A DNA stretch of 31,726 nt from CAZGMN01 sp964645765 (GTDB lineage: Bacteria; Acidobacteriota; Aminicenantia; Aminicenantales; Aminicenantaceae): positions 1-31,726 of the forward strand of contig CAZYBE010000036.1 of assembly GCA_964645765.1 (NCBI GenBank), given 5' to 3'. A program made the position numbers and the translations under genes. The notes beneath the pieces are model-generated. The model made no database searches, was not told the origin of the DNA, and saw only the letters and a program-made list of their open reading frames with translations. This document shows positions 17,380 to 25,900 of this stretch, one piece after another (the first letter of the stretch is position 1; each line of letters starts with the position of its first letter).

Positions 17380-19996
17380 AGCTAAATACTTATTGTTTAA
17401 TTAATAAAGAGTAATAATCCGATAGTTTAGATAGCAGAAGGATATGAGTAATTCAAACACGAGAGCTTAAATGTTTCCAATTTTAGAATTTTAGTTAGAA
17501 TTGGCCTCTTATAGAGAATTAAGAAAAATAGAAATTAATGAGAGGAAATCATTATTTTTTAAAAATTTCAAAAATTATAAATTCTGGAGGAAATCATGCA
17601 CCCTGATGAAGCTTATATGAATTTTCTTTCTATTTGTAGTAAATATCATTTTGAGAAAGACATATTCAATGAAGCTGAAACTCGTGCGAAAATAATAGAT
17701 TTTATTTTGAGAGATTGCTTAGGTTGGAATGAGAAGTTTATAGTAAGAGAAAATCCTAATGATTCCGGCTATTCAGACTATGAATTACAAATAGACAAAA
17801 TTCCTGTTCTAGTAATCGAAGCAAAAAAATCTGGTGAATATTTTGAAATTCCAGTAACGATGACTAGCAGAAGTTATAAAATTAGTGGATCAATATCTAC
17901 TACTAAAAATTTAATGAATGCTTTTAATCAGGTTCGGAATTATTGTAATGAAATTGGATGCAAATATGCAGCTGTATTCAATGGATATCAGCTAGTATTA
18001 TTTTCTGCAATTACTATAGGCAAGACTTGGAAAGAAGGGTTCTGTATAGTTTATAGATCTTTAGATGAAATTAAAAATAATTTTAATAATTTCTGGAATA
18101 ATTTAGCTTTTGAAAATGTGAAAAATGGATCATTAATGAAAGCGATTGAGAAAGGGAAGAGAGATATTTCGTTTAAAAAGGTTATTTATGAATTACATAA
18201 TCCAGATCAATCATGGGCAAGAAATGATTTATATGTCTTCTTACAACCAATATGCGATTTTATTTTTTCCGAATTAATAGATGAGAAGAGGACTGAAGTA
18301 TTAAGAGAGTGCTATGTGTATGATAGGTCTTCTAAAAAGCCTATTACAGAGGAAATGGAAAGCTATTTTTCCGACAAATTACCATACTTTGCTCAAAAAT
18401 ACAAAATTTCCGATATTTATGAAAAGGAACTAAAAGCTGGATCTTTCGAAAAAGAATTTTGGAAAAAGACATATGCTGAAATGACAGGTTCTTTGATGGT
18501 TCTTTTGGGGGGAGTTGGATCCGGCAAATCAACATTTTTACATAGATTTTTTAAAATTATACTAGCAGAATACGAAAATTTAATTTGGTTCTATATAGAC
18601 CTTAGAGGCGCTCCTTTGAAGGAGAATGAGATAGAAGACTTTATATTAAAATCAATTATGGTGGCGTGGAAAGCAAAATATGAACCTAAGCTATCAAAAA
18701 TTCTAAAGGAGATTGCTTTTTCTGCTGACGAAAATAACCATAAGCAGTTTTTTACTTTGCTGTTTAATTTACTTCGTCATCTTAAGTTTTCTATAGCACT
18801 TATAATAGATAATGTTGATCAACATACACTCGTATATCAAGAAAAAATATTTCTGTTGGCCCATCATTGTACAGATGTTCTGAAAACTGTAACAATAATC
18901 GCTTTACGAGAAGAGACGTTTGTTACATCTACCAGAACTGGTGTTTTTGATGCTTTTCATATGCCAAAGTTTCACATTTCTTCACCCAATTTCTTAAGCA
19001 TGATAATTAAACGAATTGACTTCACGATAAAGTTACTTTTAAAGTCGAATCTAGAACAACCTTTCCAATCTATTCCTAAGGAGACTAGAGAGGATGTCAT
19101 CAAATATTTTTCAATAATAAAATCTTCCTTAATAAGAAAAAATGAGCAACGGGATAAGATTGTTAAATTTATAGATAGTATTTCAGTAGGAAATATGCGA
19201 GAGGCTCTTAGGATGTTTAATAACTTCATAGTTTCTGGGAATACAAATACCAAAGAAATTTTTTTAAAGCATGATCAATCAGGCTTATATCAATTGGCTT
19301 ATCATCAGTTTATCAAATCAATAATTCTAGGAGAGTATAGATATTACTTACAAGATCGAAGTAATATTATAAATGTCTTTGACTTTGATTCGTCATTAAC
19401 CGATTCACATTCTAATATACTGAAAATCTTAAGTTATTTACTGGAACGCTGTAATAAGAAATCCCCCATAGGTCGCGGATATGTTTTGATTGATGATTTA
19501 TTCTCAACCGCAGAGAATATTTCTATACATAGAGATGTTATTAAAGATTGTCTTTCAAGGTTATCTGGTTTTAATTTAGTTGAGTATGATAATCAATCGA
19601 AGACAGATCTGGAAAATGCAACTTATGTTAAATTAACAGCTGCCGGAAGATATTATTTAAATAACTTAACTCATGAATTTGTATATTTAGACTTAGTTTC
19701 AATAGATACGCCTATATCAGATTTTGATTTACATAATTATCTAAAAAAATTCGTAAATACAACAGATTTAGAAATTAGATTTGATAGGACAAAACGGTTT
19801 TTAAAATATCTTGTTAAGTTTGAAAATGAAGAATTTAAAAATCATCCCGAATATCTACATAGTGATTTTTCAACAAAAAAATTCTGTGAAGATATTGCTA
19901 ATCAATTTGAGAAAGAAGAAAAGAAAATTAGAGAAAAAATTGAATTTTTTAAGCAATAAAAAGATATTTTAAAAAGGCTTTGTTTCGTTAAAATAA
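16975..19996. mobile_element. AT-rich 3.0-kb insertion between two copies of the biotin carrier 3' end
   Basis: The segment is bounded exactly by the two 272-bp direct repeats. It contains a nuclease-ATPase gene of far lower GC than the flanks and a small divergent hypothetical gene. No integrase, transposase or terminal inverted repeats were seen, so it is either a cargo-only or decayed element, or was brought in by homologous recombination. The layout resembles integrative elements that supply a replacement 3' end for their target gene. Confidence 0.6.
17596..19959 (+). CDS. HsdR_N-type nuclease / P-loop ATPase fusion, candidate defence protein
   Basis: 787 residues. The N-terminus matches the type I restriction R-subunit nuclease domain: AETRAKIIDFILRDCLGWN (27-45), Asp61 in SGYSDYEL, Glu75-Ala-Lys77 in VLVIEAKKSG (the PD-(D/E)xK core) and Gln112-Tyr116 in NQVRNY (the QxxxY motif). 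No SF2 helicase follows. Instead there is a P-loop ATPase with Walker A GGVGSGKST (305-313), Walker B ALIIDNVDQ (401-409), a sensor-like TIIALREET and GNMREALRMF (532-541), as in Orc1/STAND-like ATPases. Residues ~600-700 look like a winged helix (LTAAGRYYL) and the tail is charged and helical. No methylase or specificity gene accompanies it. Codons are strongly AT-rich unlike the neighbours, indicating transfer. GGAGG lies five bases before the ATG. A nucleic-acid-sensing antiphage nuclease is the best guess. Confidence 0.8.
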   Translation: MHPDEAYMNFLSICSKYHFEKDIFNEAETRAKIIDFILRDCLGWNEKFIVRENPNDSGYSDYELQIDKIPVLVIEAKKSGEYFEIPVTMTSRSYKISGSISTTKNLMNAFNQVRNYCNEIGCKYAAVFNGYQLVLFSAITIGKTWKEGFCIVYRSLDEIKNNFNNFWNNLAFENVKNGSLMKAIEKGKRDISFKKVIYELHNPDQSWARNDLYVFLQPICDFIFSELIDEKRTEVLRECYVYDRSSKKPITEEMESYFSDKLPYFAQKYKISDIYEKELKAGSFEKEFWKKTYAEMTGSLMVLLGGVGSGKSTFLHRFFKIILAEYENLIWFYIDLRGAPLKENEIEDFILKSIMVAWKAKYEPKLSKILKEIAFSADENNHKQFFTLLFNLLRHLKFSIALIIDNVDQHTLVYQEKIFLLAHHCTDVLKTVTIIALREETFVTSTRTGVFDAFHMPKFHISSPNFLSMIIKRIDFTIKLLLKSNLEQPFQSIPKETREDVIKYFSIIKSSLIRKNEQRDKIVKFIDSISVGNMREALRMFNNFIVSGNTNTKEIFLKHDQSGLYQLAYHQFIKSIILGEYRYYLQDRSNIINVFDFDSSLTDSHSNILKILSYLLERCNKKSPIGRGYVLIDDLFSTAENISIHRDVIKDCLSRLSGFNLVEYDNQSKTDLENATYVKLTAAGRYYLNNLTHEFVYLDLVSIDTPISDFDLHNYLKKFVNTTDLEIRFDRTKRFLKYLVKFENEEFKNHPEYLHSDFSTKKFCEDIANQFEKEEKKIREKIEFFKQ

Positions 19997-20257
19997 AAGA
20001 AATCAGTCTCTCAGATTTTGGGAAGGGAAGCGGTAAGGCCCAGGAAGAGGGATATTGTCACTTCGATGCCGGGCAGAATTATCAAGGTTTTTGTCCGAGA
20101 AGGCGAAAAAGTCAGGGAAGGACAGGCGGTTTTGGTTTTAGAGGCGATGAAGATGCAGAATGAGATTAAGTCTCCTCAATCAGGGACGATAACAAAAATC
20201 ATCCCCAAGGCGGGTGATTCTGTAGAAGCCGGCTCCCTCCTCTTCTCAGTGGAATAA
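19997..20257 (+). pseudogene. Duplicated C-terminal biotinyl domain fragment
   Basis: This encodes residues 78-163 of the biotin carrier, with the biotin motif EAMKMQNEI and the stop codon intact. A stop codon lies directly upstream (19994), there is no ATG, and the only possible start is TTG 20018, which has no ribosome site, so it is probably not translated alone. The reading frame is undamaged and differences from copy 1 are mainly silent, meaning it diverged while still part of a working gene. It is followed at 20273 by the stop of the converging PIN gene. Confidence 0.8.
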
Positions 20258-20272
20258 GAATTTTCCTGGCCA

Positions 20273-20680
20273 TCAGACAGATTTACTGAGCGCGGCGATA
20301 AGCTCAGCCGCTTTCACAATCGGGATTTTTTGAAATTTCTTTAGCTCAAGAAGATGCCGGTCCCCGGAGACGATATAATCGGCTTTGCCCGTCTGCGCAC
20401 ATTCTAAAACCCTGTTATCAGCATCGTCGCCGAGGATGCTGATCTTTACAGCCGGTTTTATGAGCTCTGCTGAATACCCGATGGTGCGAATGGCGCCGGC
20501 GATCTCCCCATCTTCCCAGTCAAACTTACCTTTAAGGAGGGAGGCGAATTCAGCCAGGATGGTCGGAGACGTTAGCAGCTGTATCTTCCGAGAACGGGCC
20601 ATCTCAAACAGTTGCTCAGGCTTGCCGCCGAAAATAAATGCTGAGAGAAGAATATTCGTATCAAAGACTACCCGGACCAC
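20273..20680 (-). CDS. PIN-domain toxin (VapC-like, COG1569 type)
   Basis: 135 residues. The PIN-fold acidic residues are present: Asp7 in VVFDTNI, Glu44 in ILAEF, Asp88 in DDADNRVLE and Asp107 in IVSGDRHLL. Members are Mg2+-dependent RNases that act as toxins. The start is GTG, two bases after the antitoxin stop, with GGAG eight bases upstream, so the pair is translated together. It lies between two remnants of the biotin carrier gene, within the same accessory hot spot. All catalytic residues are intact, so it is probably active. Confidence 0.88.
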   Translation of the reverse strand: MVRVVFDTNILLSAFIFGGKPEQLFEMARSRKIQLLTSPTILAEFASLLKGKFDWEDGEIAGAIRTIGYSAELIKPAVKISILGDDADNRVLECAQTGKADYIVSGDRHLLELKKFQKIPIVKAAELIAALSKSV

Positions 20681-20682
20681 GG

Positions 20683-20940
20683 TCAGCTCCGGATGCCGCG
20701 GGCCTGATGCACCAGTTTCTCGATATCCTCTTCGGAAGTGATATTCAACTTTCTCGCCGTTTCCCGACCCAGTCTCTTCAATCTCCTCCAGCGGTTTTCG
20801 TCGAGATGATCTTCATAAACCCGGACCATATCGCGGAAGAGTTCGCTTTTGGTCTTCTTTTCCTGAGCGGCCAGCTTTTCAACCTCTTCGAAAATTTGAG
20901 GAGGCAGAGACACCGTAAGAGTTTTTGTTGATCGGCTCAT
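20683..20940 (-). CDS. Ribbon-helix-helix antitoxin paired with the PIN toxin
   Basis: 85 residues from ATG 20940, which has GGAG nine bases upstream; longer in-frame starts up to 21000 would run back through its promoter and are rejected. The N-terminus KTLTVSLPPQIFEEVEKLA and KTKSELFRDMVRVYED form a typical RHH DNA-binding fold (beta strand plus two helices). The charged C-terminal tail (about 45-85) likely wraps the toxin. It should neutralise the PIN toxin and repress its own promoter, which carries 10-bp-spaced direct repeats just upstream. Confidence 0.85.
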   Translation of the reverse strand: MSRSTKTLTVSLPPQIFEEVEKLAAQEKKTKSELFRDMVRVYEDHLDENRWRRLKRLGRETARKLNITSEEDIEKLVHQARGIRS

Positions 20941-20956
20941 CTTTAAAGCTCCATGA

Positions 20957-21000
20957 GTCTTACTATGTCTTACCATAAGCTTTTGGCAGGAATCTGTCAA
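20957..21000 (-). promoter_or_regulatory. Toxin-antitoxin promoter with operator-like direct repeats
   Basis: On the minus strand TTGACA (20995-21000), 17 bases, TATGGT (20972-20977). Two GTAAGAC repeats (plus-strand GTCTTAC at 20957-20963 and 20967-20973), ten bases apart, overlap or directly follow the -10. Spacing of one helical turn suits a ribbon-helix-helix repressor, so autoregulation is likely. Confidence 0.65.
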
Positions 21001-21020
21001 GTTCTCTTTCGAGAAAAGAG

Positions 21021-21159
21021 GGCAAAAGAAACAGCCTTGATTGCTGCCGGAATCAAAGTCTATTCAAAGGGGAAAGCGAGTTCCGCGCCTCTTTCTCAGA
21101 GAAGGGGGAGCAACTGGAAATTTCGCGGGAGGCTCCAAAGCTTTTCCAACAGGCTCTAA
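21021..21159 (+). pseudogene. Remnant of a second accC: C-terminal tail only
   Basis: The last ~45 codons of accC recur here (ALIAAGIKVY; QRRGSNWKF; FSNRL, stop), and the next ATG follows after one base exactly as in the main operon. In a 41-codon comparison about 11 codons differ silently and 8 change the residue. The rest of the gene is missing; the toxin-antitoxin promoter region lies where it should be. Confidence 0.8.
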
Positions 21160-21160
21160 G

Positions 21161-21331
21161 ATGAATTTCTCATTCTGGATTAAAGACAAAGAATTCAAGA
21201 TCATCAGGGTTTTTGTCAGGGAAGGTCAGGCTGTTTTGGTCCTGGAGGCGATGAAGATGCAGAACGAGATGTTAACTATTCACCAAGATTGCCTCATTTC
21301 CGGCTTTTGTCCTCGATCCTATATTTTTTGA
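21161..21331 (+). pseudogene. Third, internally deleted copy of the biotin carrier gene
   Basis: It starts like the intact gene (MNFSFWIKDKEFK), then jumps from residue 13 to residue 105 (a 91-codon in-frame deletion). It then loses six more codons between two GGGAAGG repeats, keeps EAMKMQNE, and leaves the homology at about 21270. The frame continues open to 21331, giving 56 residues that overlap the 3' end of the propeller gene on the other strand. It cannot fold as a full biotinyl domain and is probably inactive. Confidence 0.75.
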
Positions 21332-22415
21332 TGCAATATGTCTCGTCTTCGTTGTAGGCAGGCATAAACAGGTAATCTCCAGAGATGAACATCAGCCTGT
21401 ATCCAATTAAAATGGGGTCGATTTCTTCAGGGAATTTCAAGTAAAAATTATCTACGTACTGGCCTTCAAAATTATAGACATCGATTAATACGCCCTTGTC
21501 TTTATCCGCGGTAGAAGTCATAGCCCAGAGGAGGTCGTTGAATTCCAAAAGCTTCGTAACATCATTCAGGTATTTCCTCGGTGGTCTGTAGCTTTTTTCG
21601 CCCATCCCGATGGCTCCTCCGACTCTGCGTCCCTCTGGAACCTTGACCCTCTTATAATTTCTTCTGAAAGACCGGATTATCTTTTCAGATTTAACATCAT
21701 AAATCTTTAACAGATAATCCTGAGTATGGGATATAACCAGGTATTTCTCTCTATAGGGGATAGTTATAAGCTCAGCTATCGAAGCCATGGCTCCGGCTCG
21801 TTCGGAAATAATTGCAAAGGATTCAACTGGAAACGAGATTAAGATCTCGACTTCCTTTCCTTTCTCAGTTGCAGAGATCAAATCATTTGGCACATCAATA
21901 ACCGACGGCTTCCCCTTTGTGGAGGGAATTCTTTGGCCGAAGAAATAATAATTATCATTATAAAAAAGATGCAGCCAGGCAAAGGAGGGCAATTTGTGAA
22001 TTCTAAAGTCCTTCATAAGCTCCCCATTGAAACCGAACCAAAGAATTTTTTGAAGCCTCCTGTCATGAACAATAATAGCTTTTTCAGAAAAAAAGAAATT
22101 GCCTATTTCCTGCATCTCGCCCGGGCCCTGCCCTTTCTTAAAATAATTGCGTAAGAATTTTCCGCTAGGATCAAATTGGAGCAGTTGGTTCTGGTCTGCA
22201 ATAAAAAGAGAGCCATCCGGAGCTATCTTGAGATTTTGAGAATATCTGAAATAATAATCAGCACCGATGTCGTCAATCTTCCACACCTCTTTTAATTCCA
22301 CAATTCGACCAGCATCCTTGCTCAGAGGTTTCTTCGAATTTTCGATAATTTCCTGGGCGTTGACACTGAAGACCACAAGAGCTAAGAAAACGAGCAATAT
22401 TCCCCTTTTTCTCAT
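21294..22415 (-). CDS. Secreted six-bladed beta-propeller protein
   Basis: 373 residues. A signal peptide (MRKRGILLVFLALVVFSVNAQ) precedes repeated propeller blades with the sequence style of the 6-bladed (NHL/BF-type) family: LKIAPDGSLFIADQNQLLQFDPSGKFL-like first blade, GQGPGEMQEIGNF, and DYLLKIYDVKSEKIIRSF. GQGPGE is very common in Bacteroidota, Acidobacteriota and Aminicenantes members. It likely binds a ligand or partner outside the cytoplasm; no catalytic residues are visible. It is a single minus-strand gene. Its 3' end lies 24 bases from the edge of the third biotin carrier remnant, which suggests this gene was the original downstream neighbour of the carboxylase operon. Confidence 0.8.
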   Translation of the reverse strand: MRKRGILLVFLALVVFSVNAQEIIENSKKPLSKDAGRIVELKEVWKIDDIGADYYFRYSQNLKIAPDGSLFIADQNQLLQFDPSGKFLRNYFKKGQGPGEMQEIGNFFFSEKAIIVHDRRLQKILWFGFNGELMKDFRIHKLPSFAWLHLFYNDNYYFFGQRIPSTKGKPSVIDVPNDLISATEKGKEVEILISFPVESFAIISERAGAMASIAELITIPYREKYLVISHTQDYLLKIYDVKSEKIIRSFRRNYKRVKVPEGRRVGGAIGMGEKSYRPPRKYLNDVTKLLEFNDLLWAMTSTADKDKGVLIDVYNFEGQYVDNFYLKFPEEIDPILIGYRLMFISGDYLFMPAYNEDETYCIKKYRIEDKSRK

Positions 22416-22709
22416 TATTTCACCTCTAAAGAGAGTGTCTCTGCATTCTGTTGAACGAAAACTGTGGCCATCTCTTCAAATAATTTTTCTCAGGGATGTG
22501 AATTTCGCTTTTGATGACGACGGCAGACTGTGCCTCATTGTCTCGATTTTCCCATCTTCCCATCATAAAAGATGATAAATCGTAACGGAAGGGACTGTCA
22601 ACACGTTCGATGAGAAAAAGATAGGGAGGACTCGGTCATAAGTAAGAATGAAAAGCGGTTGAAATGTGAGAACAGGCATTTTCATTGAATTTGGCTTGAC
22701 TTTGTTACA

Positions 22710-22975
22710 TAAAAAATTCAAGAAATTATTGGGTCCTCGTCACCGAAAATAAGCCCCGGGACGTTTATTACAAGGGCGCCAGGGTCGAAGTCCAATTTTG
22801 AAATCCTGTGCAAGGGAAAGATTTACATCCGCGACCCGGTCTGGAATGCGCATCCCGCCCTAGTGTCAACCTCGTATCTGTCACAGAAAAAAGGTGGTTA
22901 TCTCGCAGCAGGTGTTTTTAATTTCTGGCGAAAAATGTTATATTTAAGTTTCAACGGAAGCATTTATGAGAATTA
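22710..22975 (+). pseudogene. Probable frameshifted gene remnant in a 550-base intergenic region
   Basis: One frame reads YWVLVTENKPRDVYYKGARV up to a stop at 22798, and the next frame, entered through a run of four T's (22796-22799), continues KGKIYIRDPVWNAHPALV and KKGGYLAAGVFNF. Both halves look like protein and join cleanly if one T is removed, so a small gene or gene end has probably decayed. I do not recognise the family. The remaining part of the region, 22416-22700, shows nothing beyond a short hairpin-like CATCTT/AAGATG pair. Confidence 0.4.
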
Positions 22976-25900
22976 AGAAAAGGCTGAGGACTCTTATCGC
23001 TCTATCCGTTTTAATCTTGCTCTTGGCCGGGGCTGGCATCATCCTCAAGAATATCTTTCTGCGGCAGATAAGGAGAGAAATCCAGTCGAGCTTTGAGTAT
23101 TCGCGTCTCTATCTTTCAGCTTTCCCCCCAACCCTCATCTTAGAAAAGGCCAAGACACATTCTCAATCGCCTTTCTTTTCAGCAGAAAGGATTTTGGTGA
23201 AAATCTCCTATAGGTCTCTGTTAACCAGGGAAAGGCCTTTCAATGTCCTCATCGAGCACCCGGTCTTAAGATTTGTCGAGGCCGAAACAGAAAAGGAAAA
23301 GAAACCCAAATTTTCCCTGCCTTTTTCGGTAGAAGAAGGCCGGATGAAGGAAGGAGAATTCTATTTCTGGGGAAAGGATATAAGATTCGAGTCCCGCGGA
23401 ATAAATGCTCAATTCATGCTGAAGAAGCAAAGGCTTGCCATTCGAGCCGAAGCAGCGGAGAACGTTTTCTCTCCAAGTCCAACCTGGCCCAAAGTTGAAG
23501 GAAAGGTTAAACTTTCGATCGAGGGCAGCGGCAGGGAAATCATTATAAAAGAGATGAAGGTCGAAGGCTCTGATTTTACTGTTGACGGCCAAGGCCGCCT
23601 GCCTGATTTCCTCAATCCTGAACTCAGCCTGAAAACGAATTATAAAGCCAATGCGCCTTTTATCGTCAAATTTCTCGGTATCCCCTTTGACACTCAGGGC
23701 GAAACTCAAGGAGAGGGAACGCTGGCCAAGAATGCGGAAGGTCTTTCGTTTAAGGGAGATTTCTCAAGCTCCAATATCATCTTGAATAGAGTCCCGATGG
23801 GGGAGGTTAGGGGAAGAATCGACCTTAAGCAGAGCGGCTTCCAGGTTGTCGAATTCAACATCCAGAAAAAATCATTGCCGGCCGAGCAAGTCAGGATTCG
23901 TATCGGAGGAGGCAAAATTGAGGGAGCCGTTCAAGGATTTTATCTTGACCCGATGATAAATTTAACTTCACTCCCTTGGCCAGTGGCCTCTCCGGCATGG
24001 GGAAATTTTACTTTTGACAGTGATGGTCTTCGAGGAGGAGGAGAATTCAGGGAAGCTGGCTTAAAGATTGAGCCGGGTCGATATCCTTTCCGCGGCCCGT
24101 TCAAATTCAGCTGGGACAAAAAGAGCAAATGGACCTTCTCTTCTCAAGAGCTTATCTCGTCTTTTGCCCGGGTCGAGCTCGATGGCAAGGTGAATGTTTC
24201 GAAAACTCTCGACCTGCAAATAAAAGGCGAGGTCATCGACCTCAACCAAGCACGGCAATTTACTTCTCTCCTCCTGAGCAAGAAATTTGAGTTTCCCGAG
24301 ATTAGAGGAAAAGGCTCGGCAGACCTTCGAATCTTTGGCGAATACGATTCTCCTCAGATTAAGGCGAAATTTTCCTTATCTCCTGGAGGATTTGGCAAAT
24401 TCGACGTAAACTCGGCCGAGGGAGAGTTCGAAATCATCAAGAATAACTTTCTTGGCAGGTTCGACATCAATGACCCCTTTATAAAAGGAAAAATCAGCCT
24501 GATATCAAACCCGGAGGGGGTTGATGCCGACATCCGGCTCGAAAGAGGCTTTGCCGAAAAAATTCTTCCTAATCTGGGAATAATTTTCCCTCTTCAAGGA
24601 GAGGCTTCAGGAAATTTTGAAGTCAAACAAAAAAAGGACGTCCAAGTCAAGGGCTCTTTCTCCGGCCCGCGGCTTCAGTTGTCTGACCAGAATCTCAGTA
24701 ATGCCAGTGCCAAATTGGAATGGCAGGCGGGAGTCCTTTCTCTCTCCGAGCTTCAATTCATCTGGCATCAAGGCTTGATAAAAGGGTCCACTCTTGTCAG
24801 GCCTTTGACCCAGAAATTTGACATTGATGTTCAGGGGGAGGGAGTTGACGTCTCCTTCCTCTACGAGGGTCTCAAGGGAGCTCTTAGCTTTAGCCTTAAA
24901 GGAAAGGATGTTTCCGGCCAGGAAAAAGCCAAAGGGCCTTTTGAGGTCAAAGACTTGCAGCATCCTCTTCTTCAAAGGACAGAAGCAAGGGGAGAGGCAG
25001 AGCTTGGCTATTCAGAAGGAAAGTTTGCATTGGAGCTAAAAGGGAATTTTCTTCCTGGCGAGAATGAATTTAACGCCTTCATCATCCTTCCTATATTTGA
25101 AGATAGAATTTCAGTTGACTTCAAAGGCCGTTTCAACAATCTCAATCTTCTCCTTCCTTGGAAAGGCGCGCTGGGAAGCGTCAATTATCTGGCTGAACTC
25201 AGAGGTCCAAAAGCCTCTCCTCAGGTTAAGGCCGCCATTGATTTTCAGGGCTCTGTTTTCCGCCTGCCAAAATTCGCCCACGCTTTACAAGACTACTCAG
25301 GCCTGATGTTTGTTGAAAATAGCCACGTTTCTCTTCGCTCCTTCCAGGCGAAATTGGGAGGCGGCAATGTCCAGGGGTCTGGCGAACTCCTTTTAGGCAG
25401 AAATCAGGTTGAGAATATGGACCTTAAATTTGAAGGAAAGAACCTGATGCTTTCCCCCTTGGAAAGGACAAGGGCATTGGCTGATGGCTTTTTGAATCTC
25501 ATCAAAGATTCCAAGCGTTTTGTCGCGGCTGGAGATTTTTCAATTCAAAAGCTTTCCTGGCGAAGAGAGGTTAACGAAAAATTCGTTTTTTCCTCAAGCC
25601 CTTACTATCAATCTGAGAGAGTGCCGAGCTTCTTTGATGACCTCAACTTAAACATACGGCTTAAAGCTGATGACAACGCCTGGCTGGAGAATTCCTTGGG
25701 TCGAATCAAAGGCAGGTTTGATTTGACTGTGACTGGAAATGTCAACGCTCCAGTCATCATGGGCGATATCGAGGCCCTGGACGGAGATGTTTATTTCCAG
25801 GATAGAAAATTCAAGGTCTTAAGTGGTCGTTTGACCTTCTCCAATCCTTCGACTGTTCAGCCATACATAAGTTTTAAAGGAGAGACGTACGTCAAGGATT

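Noticed and set aside
17596..19959. Classical type I restriction R subunit
   Set aside because: There is no SF2 helicase domain after the nuclease and no HsdM or HsdS gene in the window.
19997..20257. Stand-alone functional biotinyl-domain gene
   Set aside because: A stop precedes it, no ATG exists and the TTG at 20018 has no ribosome site; kept as a pseudogene although its frame is intact.
20941..21000. Longer antitoxin start on the minus strand
   Set aside because: The extension covers the antitoxin's own promoter -10 and operator-like repeats; ATG 20940 has a good ribosome site and begins the RHH fold.
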